Source: Mycolicibacterium senegalense (GTDB taxonomy: Bacteria; Actinomycetota; Actinomycetes; Mycobacteriales; Mycobacteriaceae). From it: a DNA stretch of 64,000 nucleotides. Positions 51,491-60,569 of the stretch are shown piece after piece. The stretch's first letter is position 1. Every line of letters begins with the position of its first letter. The stretch covers positions 4,092,001 to 4,156,000 of the forward strand of contig NZ_CP081000.1 of NCBI RefSeq assembly GCF_019645875.1, given 5' to 3'. The notes below the pieces were generated by a model, which saw only the letters and a program-made list of their open reading frames with translations, made no database searches and was not told where the DNA came from. A program made the translations under genes and the position numbers.

Positions 51491-51565
51491 ACTACACGCA
51501 GCTGCGGCCCGTCAACGGCGGGGGGCGATATCCTGCAGGGATGCTGCTGGCCACGAACCCGGACC

Positions 51566-52183
51566 ATGGCGCGTAGACGCGGCTGGGACGGGCGCCCGCC
51601 CGAAAGCGACGAGGAAGCCTCCGAACGGATCGTGGCCGCCGCGGTCCGGTTGATCGCCGAGACCGGCACCGGAATCAGCATCGCCGACGTCGCCGCATCC
51701 CTCGGCGTGATCCGCCAGACCGTGTACCGCTACTTCCCCACCGCCGAATCGCTGATGCACGCGGCGGCCATCGCCACCGTCGACGGCTTTCTCGACCGGC
51801 TCGCCGAGAGCGTCCGCGGCATCACCGACCCGGCCGAGGCGATGACCGAAGGCGTCATGTTCACCCTGGAGGAGGTCGCCCGCGTACCGCACCTGCGCAT
51901 CATGCTGTCCGGGCCACAGGCCGCAGCCAGTTCGGTCAACGTCGCCTCCGACGAAGGCCAGGCGTTCGGCATGCGGATGATCACCCGCTTCGATGTCGAC
52001 TGGGAGAAGTACGGATACGACGAGGCAGCTCTGCGCGAACTGGTGGAATTCACCCTGCGCACGATGCTGTCGTTCTTCGTCGCACCCAACGATCCCGCCC
52101 GAAGCCGAGAAGAGCTGCGCCGCTTCGTCAGACGGTGGCTGGGCGGATCGATCCTGGCGCAACCTGCCGATGGGAGGCGATGA
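51566..52183 (+). CDS. TetR-family regulator
   Basis: A 205-residue TetR protein with HTH SIADVAASLGVIRQTVYRYF (about residues 36-55) and a helical C-domain (EFTLRTMLSFFVAPNDPARS). ATG 51566 is chosen; the frame is open to 51449 but that part crosses the inverted repeat. The leader between the repeat and the ATG is about 75 bases. It overlaps the opposing epoxide-hydrolase-like gene by 56 bases at the 3' end. Confidence 0.82.
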   Translation: MARRRGWDGRPPESDEEASERIVAAAVRLIAETGTGISIADVAASLGVIRQTVYRYFPTAESLMHAAAIATVDGFLDRLAESVRGITDPAEAMTEGVMFTLEEVARVPHLRIMLSGPQAAASSVNVASDEGQAFGMRMITRFDVDWEKYGYDEAALRELVEFTLRTMLSFFVAPNDPARSREELRRFVRRWLGGSILAQPADGRR

Positions 52184-53141
52184 CATCGCCGAACACAGCC
52201 GGTACCAGCCGATTGAAGATGTCGGCGCGCTCCCATTGCAGGAAGTGACCGGCGCCCGGAACCACCAGCGGCCCGATGCGGTTGAGAAACGCGCGCTCGC
52301 AGCGAGGAACGAAATCCTCGCCGACCACATGATCGTCGGGGCCGTAGAGCACCAAGGTGGGCACCTCGACCGCGTCCATCAGCGGGATCTCGGACATCGC
52401 GCGCCCGTAGGCGAGCTGGTAGGACGCCCACCCAGCCCGTAGCCGCGCCTCGTCGGCGAAGGGCTCGGTCATGAAGTCCACGTCGGACTGGGCGAATGCG
52501 TAGGGCGAGCCCCACAGCCGATTGGTGTACATCGCGGCCACCCACTGCCGGCGCGCTTCGGGTGTGGGCAGCATCGCGGCGAGCTCGTCGGGAAAGGCGC
52601 CCTGCATCCAGCGATAGTCGCCGGTCGGGTCGGCCGCACCGGCGACGAACCCCGGATGCCGGGTCCCGATGCCCGAATAGTCGACGGCCATCGGCGGCAC
52701 GGTGTTGAAAACACAGAAGCCCGTGACGAATCCGGGGAACCGGTGGATCAGGTCGGTGCTCACCACCGCGCCGACGTCGCTCGCCGCGATCAGGCAGGAC
52801 TCATGGCCCAGCTGGTCATGCACCAGCGCGTACAGGTCGCGGGAGTAGGTGACGATGTCGTGTTGATCGTCGGGCGGGATCGCACTGTCCCCCATGCCGC
52901 GCAGGTCCGGCACGATCACTTCGAAGCCGGCCGCCGCCAGGGCCTCGATGTTGCGCCACCAGATGCGCTTGGTCTCGGGATAGCCGTGCACCAGCAGAAG
53001 CGGCACCCCGCCGATGCCCTCCCGCACGAAGGCCAGCGAAACCCCTTCGGCGACAACGGCAGTGTGGATGGTGAACGCGTCAGCGGCCGGTGCCGGAGGT
53101 TGCACCGGACGCTGACGCGGGTCGTAACGGAAATCCGCCAT
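52128..53141 (-). CDS. Alpha/beta hydrolase, epoxide-hydrolase-like
   Basis: A 337-residue alpha/beta-hydrolase. HGYPETKRIWW supplies the oxyanion HGxP motif. The nucleophile elbow is ASDVGA with Asp122 rather than Ser, and the His is in PGAGHFLQWE. That triad fits epoxide hydrolases or haloalkane dehalogenases and not ordinary esterases. The lid region contains the usual Tyr residues. It lies 18 bases after the D-aminoacylase-like gene in the same direction, so the two may be co-transcribed. Confidence 0.83.
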   Translation of the reverse strand: MADFRYDPRQRPVQPPAPAADAFTIHTAVVAEGVSLAFVREGIGGVPLLLVHGYPETKRIWWRNIEALAAAGFEVIVPDLRGMGDSAIPPDDQHDIVTYSRDLYALVHDQLGHESCLIAASDVGAVVSTDLIHRFPGFVTGFCVFNTVPPMAVDYSGIGTRHPGFVAGAADPTGDYRWMQGAFPDELAAMLPTPEARRQWVAAMYTNRLWGSPYAFAQSDVDFMTEPFADEARLRAGWASYQLAYGRAMSEIPLMDAVEVPTLVLYGPDDHVVGEDFVPRCERAFLNRIGPLVVPGAGHFLQWERADIFNRLVPAVFGDVIASHRQVAPGSIRPATV

Positions 53142-53159
53142 GGCGAAAGACCCTACAGA

Positions 53160-54920
53160 TCAACGGGTCCCACGCACCAGGCGGCCGGGCCGGGCTCCGG
53201 TGTCCACACCGTGGCGGCGCGTCACCGTGCCGCTGACGATCGTGGCATCGTAGCCACTCGCGCCCTGCACCAACCGCTTTCCGCCGGCCGGCAGGTCATA
53301 CGCCATCCGCGGCGCGTGCAAGGTCAGCGCGTCGAGGTCGATGACGTTGACGTCGGCCTTCTTGCCCACGCTGATCACGCCGCGGTCCGACATGCCGTAG
53401 AGCTGTGCGGTGTCGTGCGACTGCTTGCGGATCACATACTCCAGCGGCAGCTTCTCGCCGCGATGACGGTCACGAGCCCAATGTGTGAGCAGGAACGTCG
53501 GATAAGAGGCGTCGCAGATCATGCTGCAGTGCGCGCCGCCGTCGGACAGGCCGAGCACTCCGGCCGGATGAGTGAGCATCTCGCGGATCGCGTCGTGGTT
53601 GCCGTCGGAGTAGTTGAACATCGGATACATCAACATGGCACCGGCGTTGGCCTCGAGCATCAGGTCGTACATCGCCGCCAGCGGGTCCAGCCCACGTTGC
53701 TCGGCGATCGCCGCGACGGTGCGCTCATCGGTCGGTTCGTAGTCCGGCGGTTCTCCGATGTGGTACAGCCGGTTTGCCGCATTCTGCGCGAGCATGAACA
53801 TTCCGTCGAAGAGCTTGTTCGGGTCGATCGGCAGGTCTTCCTCGGCCAGGATCGCCGCCCGAACCTTCGGATCCGCGAGCCGCTCGGCCAGCTCTTCGCG
53901 GGTGCATTCGGCCTGCAGGCGCCGGTAGGTCGGACGGTGAGTGAAAGCATGGTGGCCGGGGAAGCCCAGCAGCATCCCGAACGGCCGCGCCGCCACCTGC
54001 GGGAACAACCGGCTACCGGCCTGATGCGCCGCGGCCGACAGCTCCAGCTGTTCCCGCCACAGATTCGGGTCGGCGTCGACCTGGATGAGGGCGAAGCTGA
54101 GCGCGCAGTCGATCTCCTCGCCGAGCCGGCGCATCCAGTCGAGTTCCGTCTTGGGTGCGACGATGTCCTCACCGGCAGCACCCTGCGGGGCGAGCTCGAA
54201 CACGGCCGCACCTCCGGCGGCGGTGGCCCGGCCGAGGGCGAACAACTCGTCCTCGGCGGCGAAGGTACCCGGCACCGGCTCGCCGTCCATGGCCCGGTGC
54301 GCCAACGTTCGTGACGACGAAAAGCCGAGCGCGCCTGCCTCGATGGCCTCCTGGACCAACTCGGCCATGGCCTTGATGTCGTCGGGTGTCGCCGGCTCGT
54401 TGCGGGCGCCGCGTTCGCCCATCGCGTATGCACGTACGGCACCGTGGGCGATCTGTGTTCCCATGTCGACGGCCAGTTCGCGCTTTCCGATCACGTCCAG
54501 GTACTCGCCGAAGGTCTCCCAGCCCCAGGTGATGCCCTCGGTCAGGGCCGTACCCGGGATGTCCTCGACACCCTCCATCAGCTTGATCAGCCAGTCCTCC
54601 TGGCCGGGACGCACGGGCGCGAAGCCGACCCCGCAGTTGCCCGCCACCACGGTGGTGACACCGTGGTTGCTCGACGGTTCGAGCACGGCATCCCAGGAGA
54701 CCTGGCCGTCGTAGTGGGTGTGGATATCGACGAAGCCCGGAGCGACGATCTTGCCTGTGGCATCGATGGTTTCGGCTGCGTCACCGGCCAGAGTCGGGTC
54801 ATTCGGACCCCGACGGTGCACTTCGACGATCTTGCCGTCCTTGATCGCGACGTCGGCGGTGAACCGGTCGGCACCGGTCCCGTCGACCACGGTGCCGCCG
54901 GTGATTTTGAGATCGAACAC
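53160..54920 (-). CDS. D-aminoacylase-like amidohydrolase
   Basis: A 586-residue metal-dependent amidohydrolase of the N-acyl-D-amino-acid deacylase group. It has FVDIHTHYDGQVSWD (metal site), TTVVAGNCGVGFAPVRP, LGFSSSRTLAHR and VLGLSDGGAHCSMICD (catalytic Asp). The Cys-containing GNCG loop is typical for this group. The GTG start has AAGGGAG upstream. It is divergent from the Rieske oxygenase, with a large palindrome in between, which suggests joint control and a shared catabolic role for an N-acylated or ring substrate. Confidence 0.85.
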   Translation of the reverse strand: MFDLKITGGTVVDGTGADRFTADVAIKDGKIVEVHRRGPNDPTLAGDAAETIDATGKIVAPGFVDIHTHYDGQVSWDAVLEPSSNHGVTTVVAGNCGVGFAPVRPGQEDWLIKLMEGVEDIPGTALTEGITWGWETFGEYLDVIGKRELAVDMGTQIAHGAVRAYAMGERGARNEPATPDDIKAMAELVQEAIEAGALGFSSSRTLAHRAMDGEPVPGTFAAEDELFALGRATAAGGAAVFELAPQGAAGEDIVAPKTELDWMRRLGEEIDCALSFALIQVDADPNLWREQLELSAAAHQAGSRLFPQVAARPFGMLLGFPGHHAFTHRPTYRRLQAECTREELAERLADPKVRAAILAEEDLPIDPNKLFDGMFMLAQNAANRLYHIGEPPDYEPTDERTVAAIAEQRGLDPLAAMYDLMLEANAGAMLMYPMFNYSDGNHDAIREMLTHPAGVLGLSDGGAHCSMICDASYPTFLLTHWARDRHRGEKLPLEYVIRKQSHDTAQLYGMSDRGVISVGKKADVNVIDLDALTLHAPRMAYDLPAGGKRLVQGASGYDATIVSGTVTRRHGVDTGARPGRLVRGTR

Positions 54921-54947
54921 GTTTCTGCTCCCTTGAGGCGTTCAGGC

Positions 54948-54990
54948 CGCTACGGTCGCAATGTAACACCGTTACATTGCGACCGTAGCG
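54948..54990. promoter_or_regulatory. 43-base inverted repeat with perfect 20-base arms
   Basis: The arms CGCTACGGTCGCAATGTAAC (54948-54967) and its exact complement (54971-54990) flank an ACC spacer. It lies in the 99-base space between the divergent D-aminoacylase-like and Rieske genes. The core GTAAC-N3-GTTAC looks like a TetR operator, and a TetR gene is the second gene of the Rieske operon. In RNA it would form a very stable hairpin, so transcript control is also possible. Confidence 0.8.
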
Positions 54991-55019
54991 AGATTGTCTT
55001 TCTCAGCGGGAGGCGTTCC

Positions 55020-56351
55020 ATGACCCACAGCTCAACCGACATTCACCGACGGGCTGACGCGATCGGCGATCCACCGACTCGGCCCACCATGGTCCCCGCC
55101 TATCGCTACATCTCGCCGGCGTTCGCGCAGCTCGAGATGGAACGTATGTGGCCGCGGGTGTGGCAGCAGGCCTGCACCGTCGACCACGTTGCCGAGCCAG
55201 GCGACTACTTCGAATACCGTTGCGGCCGCTATTCGGTGCTCATCGTCCGCGGGGACGACGGCGAGCTTCGTGCTTTCCAGAACGCGTGCCGCCACCGCGG
55301 CAACGCCCTGTGCACCGGCGCCGGGTCATCGCTGCGGGAACTGAAATGCGGCTATCACGGTTGGACCTGGGACCTGGCCGGGGCACTCAAGCGGATCCCG
55401 AACCGCAAGGGGTTCGGCACGGTGCACATGTCCGAATTTCCGCTGGCCCCCGTACAGGTCGACACCTGGGAGCGATTGGTCTTCGTCAACCTCGATCCCG
55501 ATGCCATGCCCCTGACCGACTACCTGGAGGCGGTCCCCGGCGACATCGCCTGGTGCGGGCTCGGCGACTTCCGTTGCTACGCAACGATGACCATCGACGT
55601 CGAGGCCAACTGGAAGACCATCGCCGACGGCTACAGCGAGACCTACCACGTCCAGACGCTGCACCCGGAACTGCACCGGTGCATGGACGATGTGTACGCG
55701 CCGCAGACGATCTGGGGCCACACGGGCAAATCCGAATCCCGCTACGGAGTTCCGAGCCCACGACTGGCCGGGGCACTGAGCGACGAAGAGGTGTGGGACG
55801 CCTACGTACTCACCCAGGGCGCCTTGATGGGCATGGCCGAGGGCACGCCGTTCCCGTCCGAGCGGCAGACCCCCGGCCAGTCGGTGGCCGATGTGATCGC
55901 GGCCCAGATAAGGGATTTCGCAGCCGGACGCGGCGTCGATATCGGCTGGGCCAGTACCGACCAGGTGATGTGCCTGCACCAATACAACGTCTTCCCCAAC
56001 CTGACCCTGCTGGCCAGTGCCGATCATCTGACGGTGATGACCTCGTTGCCCGGGCCTGATCCCGACCGCGGCCAGCTGGTGATGACCCTGATGACCCGCA
56101 TGCCGGCGCAGGCACCGCGGGTCACGCCGACCGACGTCCGGATGAGCGCCGACGAGGCCCACCCGGGCGTGGTGATGAGCCAGGACATCGCCGTGTTGAC
56201 GGGCCTGCAGCGCGGTCTGCACCAACCGGGCTTCACCCACCTGGTGCTGTCGGCCGAGGAGCGCAGAATCATCAACATGCACCGCAACCTCGAGCGCTAT
56301 CTCGACCTGGCCGAAGCCGAACGCATTTGCGAGGCGGAAGCCGGCGGATGA
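55020..56351 (+). CDS. Rieske non-heme iron oxygenase, large subunit
   Basis: A 443-residue ring-hydroxylating oxygenase alpha subunit. The Rieske [2Fe-2S] ligands are Cys90-x-His92 and Cys110-x2-His113 (in CRHRGNALC and CGYHGW). The mononuclear iron site is His210 and His215 in SETYHVQTLHPE, with a distal acidic residue later. It oxidises an aromatic or other unsaturated substrate with O2 and electrons from a separate reductase, which is not adjacent. ATG 55020 follows GGGAGG. The frame is open far upstream but crosses the palindrome. It overlaps the TetR gene by four bases (ATGA). Confidence 0.9.
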   Translation: MTHSSTDIHRRADAIGDPPTRPTMVPAYRYISPAFAQLEMERMWPRVWQQACTVDHVAEPGDYFEYRCGRYSVLIVRGDDGELRAFQNACRHRGNALCTGAGSSLRELKCGYHGWTWDLAGALKRIPNRKGFGTVHMSEFPLAPVQVDTWERLVFVNLDPDAMPLTDYLEAVPGDIAWCGLGDFRCYATMTIDVEANWKTIADGYSETYHVQTLHPELHRCMDDVYAPQTIWGHTGKSESRYGVPSPRLAGALSDEEVWDAYVLTQGALMGMAEGTPFPSERQTPGQSVADVIAAQIRDFAAGRGVDIGWASTDQVMCLHQYNVFPNLTLLASADHLTVMTSLPGPDPDRGQLVMTLMTRMPAQAPRVTPTDVRMSADEAHPGVVMSQDIAVLTGLQRGLHQPGFTHLVLSAEERRIINMHRNLERYLDLAEAERICEAEAGG

Positions 56352-56977
56352 GCCCCAAGGCAAAGCCGATCGACGCCGACATCATCCTCGACGCGGCGGC
56401 TGCCCTCATCGAATCCGACGGGGTCGAAGCATTCTCGATGCGCGCGCTGGCTGAGCGGATCGGCGTAGCCGTCACCTCGATCTACTGGCATGTCGGCGGC
56501 CGTGATGCGCTGTTCGACAGCCTGGTCGACCGGTTGGTCGCCGAGATGGCCGGCCTCCCCATGGAAGGCGACACTCCCGTGAACCGGATCGCTGCGCTGG
56601 CCCGCAACCAGCGCCGGCTGCTGATCCGCCGCCAGCATCTGTTGGCCATCGCCCACGAACGCGATCGCACGCCGACCTTGTTCCTGCCGGTCCAGCAGAA
56701 ACTCGCCGCCGAACTGGCCCGAGCGGGCGTCACCGGCGCCCACGCCGCGTTGGTGTTACGCGCCGTGCAAGTGCACGTGACAGCCTCTGCGGTGATGCTG
56801 TTCTCGGCAGTCCGGGGCCCCGCGCACGAGGAAGAGGACCCGTCGCTGTGGACTGCCGACTGGCCGGATCAGGCGCTCGTCGCAGCCCTGCAGTCCCCCA
56901 CCGACTACGACGCGGTGTTCGAGTACGGCCTCGACGCGATGTTGGCTCCGCTGGGACGGGTTGTGAGCAGTTGGTGA
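56348..56977 (+). CDS. TetR-family regulator of the Rieske operon
   Basis: A 209-residue TetR protein. The HTH is FSMRALAERIGVAVTSIYWHV (residues 32-52), resembling TetR/TetR_C members for tetracycline-like or aromatic ligands (IYWHV core). It is translationally coupled to the Rieske gene by ATGA overlap. The 54948-54990 palindrome is the obvious candidate operator for feedback control of both divergent units. Confidence 0.83.
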   Translation: MSPKAKPIDADIILDAAAALIESDGVEAFSMRALAERIGVAVTSIYWHVGGRDALFDSLVDRLVAEMAGLPMEGDTPVNRIAALARNQRRLLIRRQHLLAIAHERDRTPTLFLPVQQKLAAELARAGVTGAHAALVLRAVQVHVTASAVMLFSAVRGPAHEEEDPSLWTADWPDQALVAALQSPTDYDAVFEYGLDAMLAPLGRVVSSW

Positions 56978-57035
56978 TGTTGTTGGTCAGCGTTGGATAC
57001 AGGGGTTTGTCGGGCCTATCCGCGACACTGGCGCT

Positions 57036-58775
57036 ATGACCCATCGCAGGCTTCGCCAGTGGCGTGGGGTGGTGCCGGTGGCTGCGCCGTCGGGGGTGGC
57101 GGTCACGACGCGGTTGCGTACCACGGTCGATGAGGACCGGGTGTTGGATGCGGTGGCCGGTCATGTGGGTAGGTTGCGGCGGGCCGATTTGGCCGCGGCC
57201 TCGCGGCCGGTACCGGTGGATGCGGGGTTGGATGCTGATGAGCGGCCGACGGTGCGGCGTGCCCGGCTCAATGCCCGCAAGCGGCGGTTGACCACCGAGT
57301 CGTCATCGCGGTGGGCCAGTGCGATCATCGCCGGCAACGATGACCAGTACCGCCTGGCCCGCGACGCCTAGTACCGCCACATCTGCGGGTTACGGTCGGC
57401 GATCACCACCATCGAGACCCGCCTGGCCGCCCCCACCGTCGACACCCTCAGCGTCAGTGAACGCCAAGCCGCCCGCACGGCGCGTCGTGAAGCCAAGGCG
57501 GTCAAAGGGTATGCGAGCCAGGCGGAACGGTTTCAGAAGCAGCGTCGGCTGCAGCATCTACAGGCCGAGCTGGCCCGGGCCTAACACGATCGGGCCGCGG
57601 GAGTCGTGCATGTGGTGCAGGGCGGTAAACGCCCGGCCAAGACCCGCCATCACCTCGATGCGGCCGGGTTGACCATCCAGCAGTGGCGTCAACGGTGGGA
57701 TGCGGCGCGGTGGCGGCTCACCGCCAACGGATCCCCCGACGAACCGTTCGGCAACCTGACCATCACCATCACCCCGGCCGGCCAGGTCAGTATCCGGTTG
57801 CCGAAACCGTTGGAACACTTGGCCAACGCACCGCGGGGCCGGTTCGTGCTGTCGGGGGTGGCGGTGTTTTCTCACCGCGGCGAGCAGTGGGCGGAGCGGA
57901 TCACCGGCGGCCATTCGATTTCCTACACGCTTACCCGCCGGCCCGGCCGCGCCGGGGTGTATGTGACGGGGTCGTGGGCGCTGCCGGCGCTGCCGGCGTT
58001 GCCGTACTGGGCCGGCCGCGACGACGGCACCACCGCCGGCACCGCCGCTGGGGATGACGTGTATGCCGAGGGCCCGGTGGTGGGGGTCGATCTCAACGAC
58101 GGACACCTCGCGGTCCGCCGGTTGGATGCGCACGGCAATCCGGTCGGCGCCGCTAATCGCATCGACATCGACCTCACCGGGGCCTCGACGCGGCGTGACG
58201 CCTGGGTGCGCCACGCCATCACCCGGTTGTTGCACTACACGCGCCGGTATGGCATCACCACGATCGCGGTCGAAAACCTCACCTTCGCCGATGCCCGGGC
58301 CACCGGCCGGGAAACCATGGGCCGCGGCCCACGCGGGAAACGGTTCCGCAGAACTGTCGCCGGGATTCCGACCGCGGTGTTCCGCAACCGACTCACGGCG
58401 ATGGCCACCACTGCGGGTATCGACCTGTACGGGGTCAATCCGGCCTACAGCAGTATCTGGGGCGCCCAACACTGGCAGCACCCCTACCGCAACGTCACCC
58501 GGCACCAGGCAGCGGCCACGGTGATCGGGCGTCGCGCCCAAGGCTTTTCGGCCCGGCGTCGGAAAGGTGTGACACCACAACGACCAGAGGATCGTGCGGT
58601 GAGAGCTACCAACCAGACCGAGCCAAAAAGCCCCACGGCGAGCACTGGTAGCCGACACGAGCCAGGGACTCGGGGAACCACATCCCGCCGCCCCAGCTCG
58701 ACAGGAACACGGCAATCGGGCCGGGCAACCGTTATCCCGGCACAGTTGGCCAACAACGGCCAACTCCAGATGTAA
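57036..58775 (+). pseudogene. TnpB-like (IS200/IS605 accessory) gene broken by two in-frame stops
   Basis: One continuous frame of 580 codons is interrupted by TAG at 57369-57371 and TAA at 57582-57584; codon use and homology continue on both sides. The C-terminal half has a RuvC-like core: VVGVDLNDGHLAV (first Asp), TTIAVENLTFADARATGRET (Glu), and GVNPAYSSIWGAQHW, where normal TnpB has NPAYTSQxCSxCG. The zinc-finger Cys residues are absent. The last segment reads TRHQAAATVIGRRAQGF, with His where the third catalytic Asp usually sits. No TnpA transposase or clear element ends are nearby. Intact relatives occur as stand-alone genes in actinobacteria. Confidence 0.8.
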
Positions 58776-58778
58776 CGG

Positions 58779-60215
58779 TCAGGGCAGCACGGTCTTCATC
58801 AGCATGACGTTGTAGGCCGACCACAGCGACAGGTTGTAGTACAGCTCTTTACCCGTCGACCACGGATGTAGGTACGGCGCATAGATGCCGCCCGGAATCT
58901 GCGATGACGGCGCGATCAGCTGCTCGGGGCCCCACGGCCCCTGCGGGGCCGGCGCGGTCCGCATTACGACGTCGTTGGCGCCGTTGCCGTACAGCACCAG
59001 GTACTGCTTGAGATACGTGTTGTACTGGGCCGACATTTCACTCACCGGACCGGGAATGACCGGTGTCGCCGCGGCCGGGTTGCCCGGCACCCAGGCGTTG
59101 TTGTCGGCGTTGAAGTATTCGTACTTCGTGAGGTCCGGGATGAAGGCCGGCGACACCCGCGCGATATACGCCGAGCCGCCGCGCCCGTTCGGAGTCCCGA
59201 ACGTGTAGATGTACGGATCACCCGGGCCCGGCTTGAGGAAAGCGCCCATCTGGAAGTTCTCGTTGCCGCCGCCGGGTGTGCGGATGGTGCCCGGGTAGAC
59301 ACCCCAGTTCTCACCGTTGTCCGGGGACATGGCGATCGCCGAGAAGTTGGTCGACCATGCGCCGGGACTGTCCCAGTTCCGGATCGACATGAAGTTCAGA
59401 TACTGATTGCGCCCGACCGCGATGCCCGCCGTCGGAATGATTCCGGTCTCCTCCGGCGCTCGGCCGATGCTGTTGATGATCTGCTTCGAAATCCCTTGAC
59501 GCCACACCGGCGAGCCGGAGTACCTGTTGGCCACCACCCCGTCGGGTACGGCGATGGTGCGCGACAGCGATCCATCCTGGCTGCGGAACAGCGCGTTGTA
59601 TCGCCACTGCTTGCCGGGGATGCCGCAGTACCCGTTCGTATCACCGAAGGCCATCAGCACCTGGCGGTTTACCGGGTCGCCGTTGTCCCACATGATTCCG
59701 AGGTCGGTTCCGGTGATGGCGAAGCGCTTGATCGTCTGGTTGGGGCTGTCGGGGCCGGTGACCCATCCGACGATCGACGTGCCCGGGGGCGCACCCGGCG
59801 CCGGTTGCGCAGCCGGTGCCGGCGCGGGAGCCGCGGCCGGAGCCGGGGCCGGCTGTGCCACATTCGGGACCGGCTGGGCGCCACCAGGATTGGGGGCCGG
59901 CACCACCGCGGCCTTCTGCCTGACCTGGCCGGTGTTCGGGATCAGGGCCTTGAGGATGGCCAACGGCAGCTGTCCGAGTCGCGGCAAGGGGGCCTGGTCG
60001 TTGGCTCCGACCGGCTTATGGCCGATCGGACGGTTGAGCGGGGCCAGCCGGGAGGGCTTGGGGATCTGAAAGGCCTGATGCGGAAGGGGTTGCGCGGCCG
60101 CAGCAGCGCCTTCGCAGGGTTCGGCCGAAGCCACGGGGGCCACTCCGACGGCGACGACAAGTCCGATCGCGGCAGCCGCTGCCATCGTCGAAGCACCTCG
60201 AGGATGTCGCGACAT
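58779..60215 (-). CDS. Secreted DUF4185 (GH183-type) arabinan hydrolase candidate
   Basis: 478 residues. A signal peptide (STMAAAAAIGLVVAVGVAPV then ASA-EP) is followed by a Pro/Ala-rich linker (residues ~90-145) and a DUF4185 domain with beta-propeller motifs: GTDLGIMWDN, QVLMAFGDTNGYCG, MSPDNGENWGVYPGT and YAPYLHPWSTGKELYYNLS. DUF4185 includes the GH183 endo-D-arabinanases of mycobacteria (Rv3707c type), so it may cut arabinogalactan or lipoarabinomannan. That role is inferred from family. ATG 60215 has GGGAAGG upstream; an earlier start at 60230 is possible. Confidence 0.82.
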   Translation of the reverse strand: MSRHPRGASTMAAAAAIGLVVAVGVAPVASAEPCEGAAAAAQPLPHQAFQIPKPSRLAPLNRPIGHKPVGANDQAPLPRLGQLPLAILKALIPNTGQVRQKAAVVPAPNPGGAQPVPNVAQPAPAPAAAPAPAPAAQPAPGAPPGTSIVGWVTGPDSPNQTIKRFAITGTDLGIMWDNGDPVNRQVLMAFGDTNGYCGIPGKQWRYNALFRSQDGSLSRTIAVPDGVVANRYSGSPVWRQGISKQIINSIGRAPEETGIIPTAGIAVGRNQYLNFMSIRNWDSPGAWSTNFSAIAMSPDNGENWGVYPGTIRTPGGGNENFQMGAFLKPGPGDPYIYTFGTPNGRGGSAYIARVSPAFIPDLTKYEYFNADNNAWVPGNPAAATPVIPGPVSEMSAQYNTYLKQYLVLYGNGANDVVMRTAPAPQGPWGPEQLIAPSSQIPGGIYAPYLHPWSTGKELYYNLSLWSAYNVMLMKTVLP

Positions 60216-60408
60216 GTCACACCTTCCCAATGCAGGGACGTCGGCATGACGTCACCGTTGGCTGATGTGACGTTAGTGATCAATGTTGCCGATGTGACCG
60301 CTGATGCACCGAAAGGTACCGTCCCGTGACCGTGTCGCAACCGAGTGCGGCGTGTTGTGGTTACGGTGGGAGGTGGTGGAACTATCGAACCGAACGAGAG
60401 GGATCACC

Positions 60409-60507
60409 ATGGCCGGAACATTCGATCCGAAAAAGGGCGGCAAGTTCGAGCCGACCACGAAGGCCAAGCCGCCGCCACCTCCGCGGCCCGGCGGCAACAA
60501 GAAGTAG
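60409..60507 (+). CDS. Small basic/proline-rich protein (32 residues)
   Basis: A short frame starting at ATG 60409 with GAGAGGG seven bases upstream. The product has AGTFDPKKGGKFEPTTKAK followed by PPPPPRPGG and NKK, giving a strongly basic, low-complexity peptide. It is followed seven bases later by an excellent terminator, which argues that the gene is real. The function is unknown. No signal peptide. Confidence 0.55.
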   Translation: MAGTFDPKKGGKFEPTTKAKPPPPPRPGGNKK

Positions 60508-60513
60508 TCAACG

Positions 60514-60558
60514 AAACTGCCCATGTGTGAGCGTTTTCAGCTCGCACATGGGCAGTTT
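60514..60558. terminator. Bidirectional intrinsic terminator
   Basis: Two 19-base arms (60514-60532 and 60540-60558) pair at 18 positions, the remaining one being G-T, with a 7-base T-rich loop. A-rich and T-rich ends give U-tracts on both strands. It terminates the 32-residue gene and the convergent small secreted-protein gene. Confidence 0.85.
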
Positions 60559-60569
60559 TCATATCCAGA

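Noticed and set aside
54444..55019. N-terminal extension of the Rieske oxygenase
   Set aside because: The frame is open upstream but runs antisense through the amidohydrolase and across the 43-base palindrome. The ATG at 55020 has a GGGAGG site and gives a normal-length Rieske protein.
57036..58775. Insertion-sequence ends or a TnpA partner for the TnpB-like gene
   Set aside because: No matching terminal repeats, IS200-type hairpin pair or Y1 transposase frame could be found on either side.
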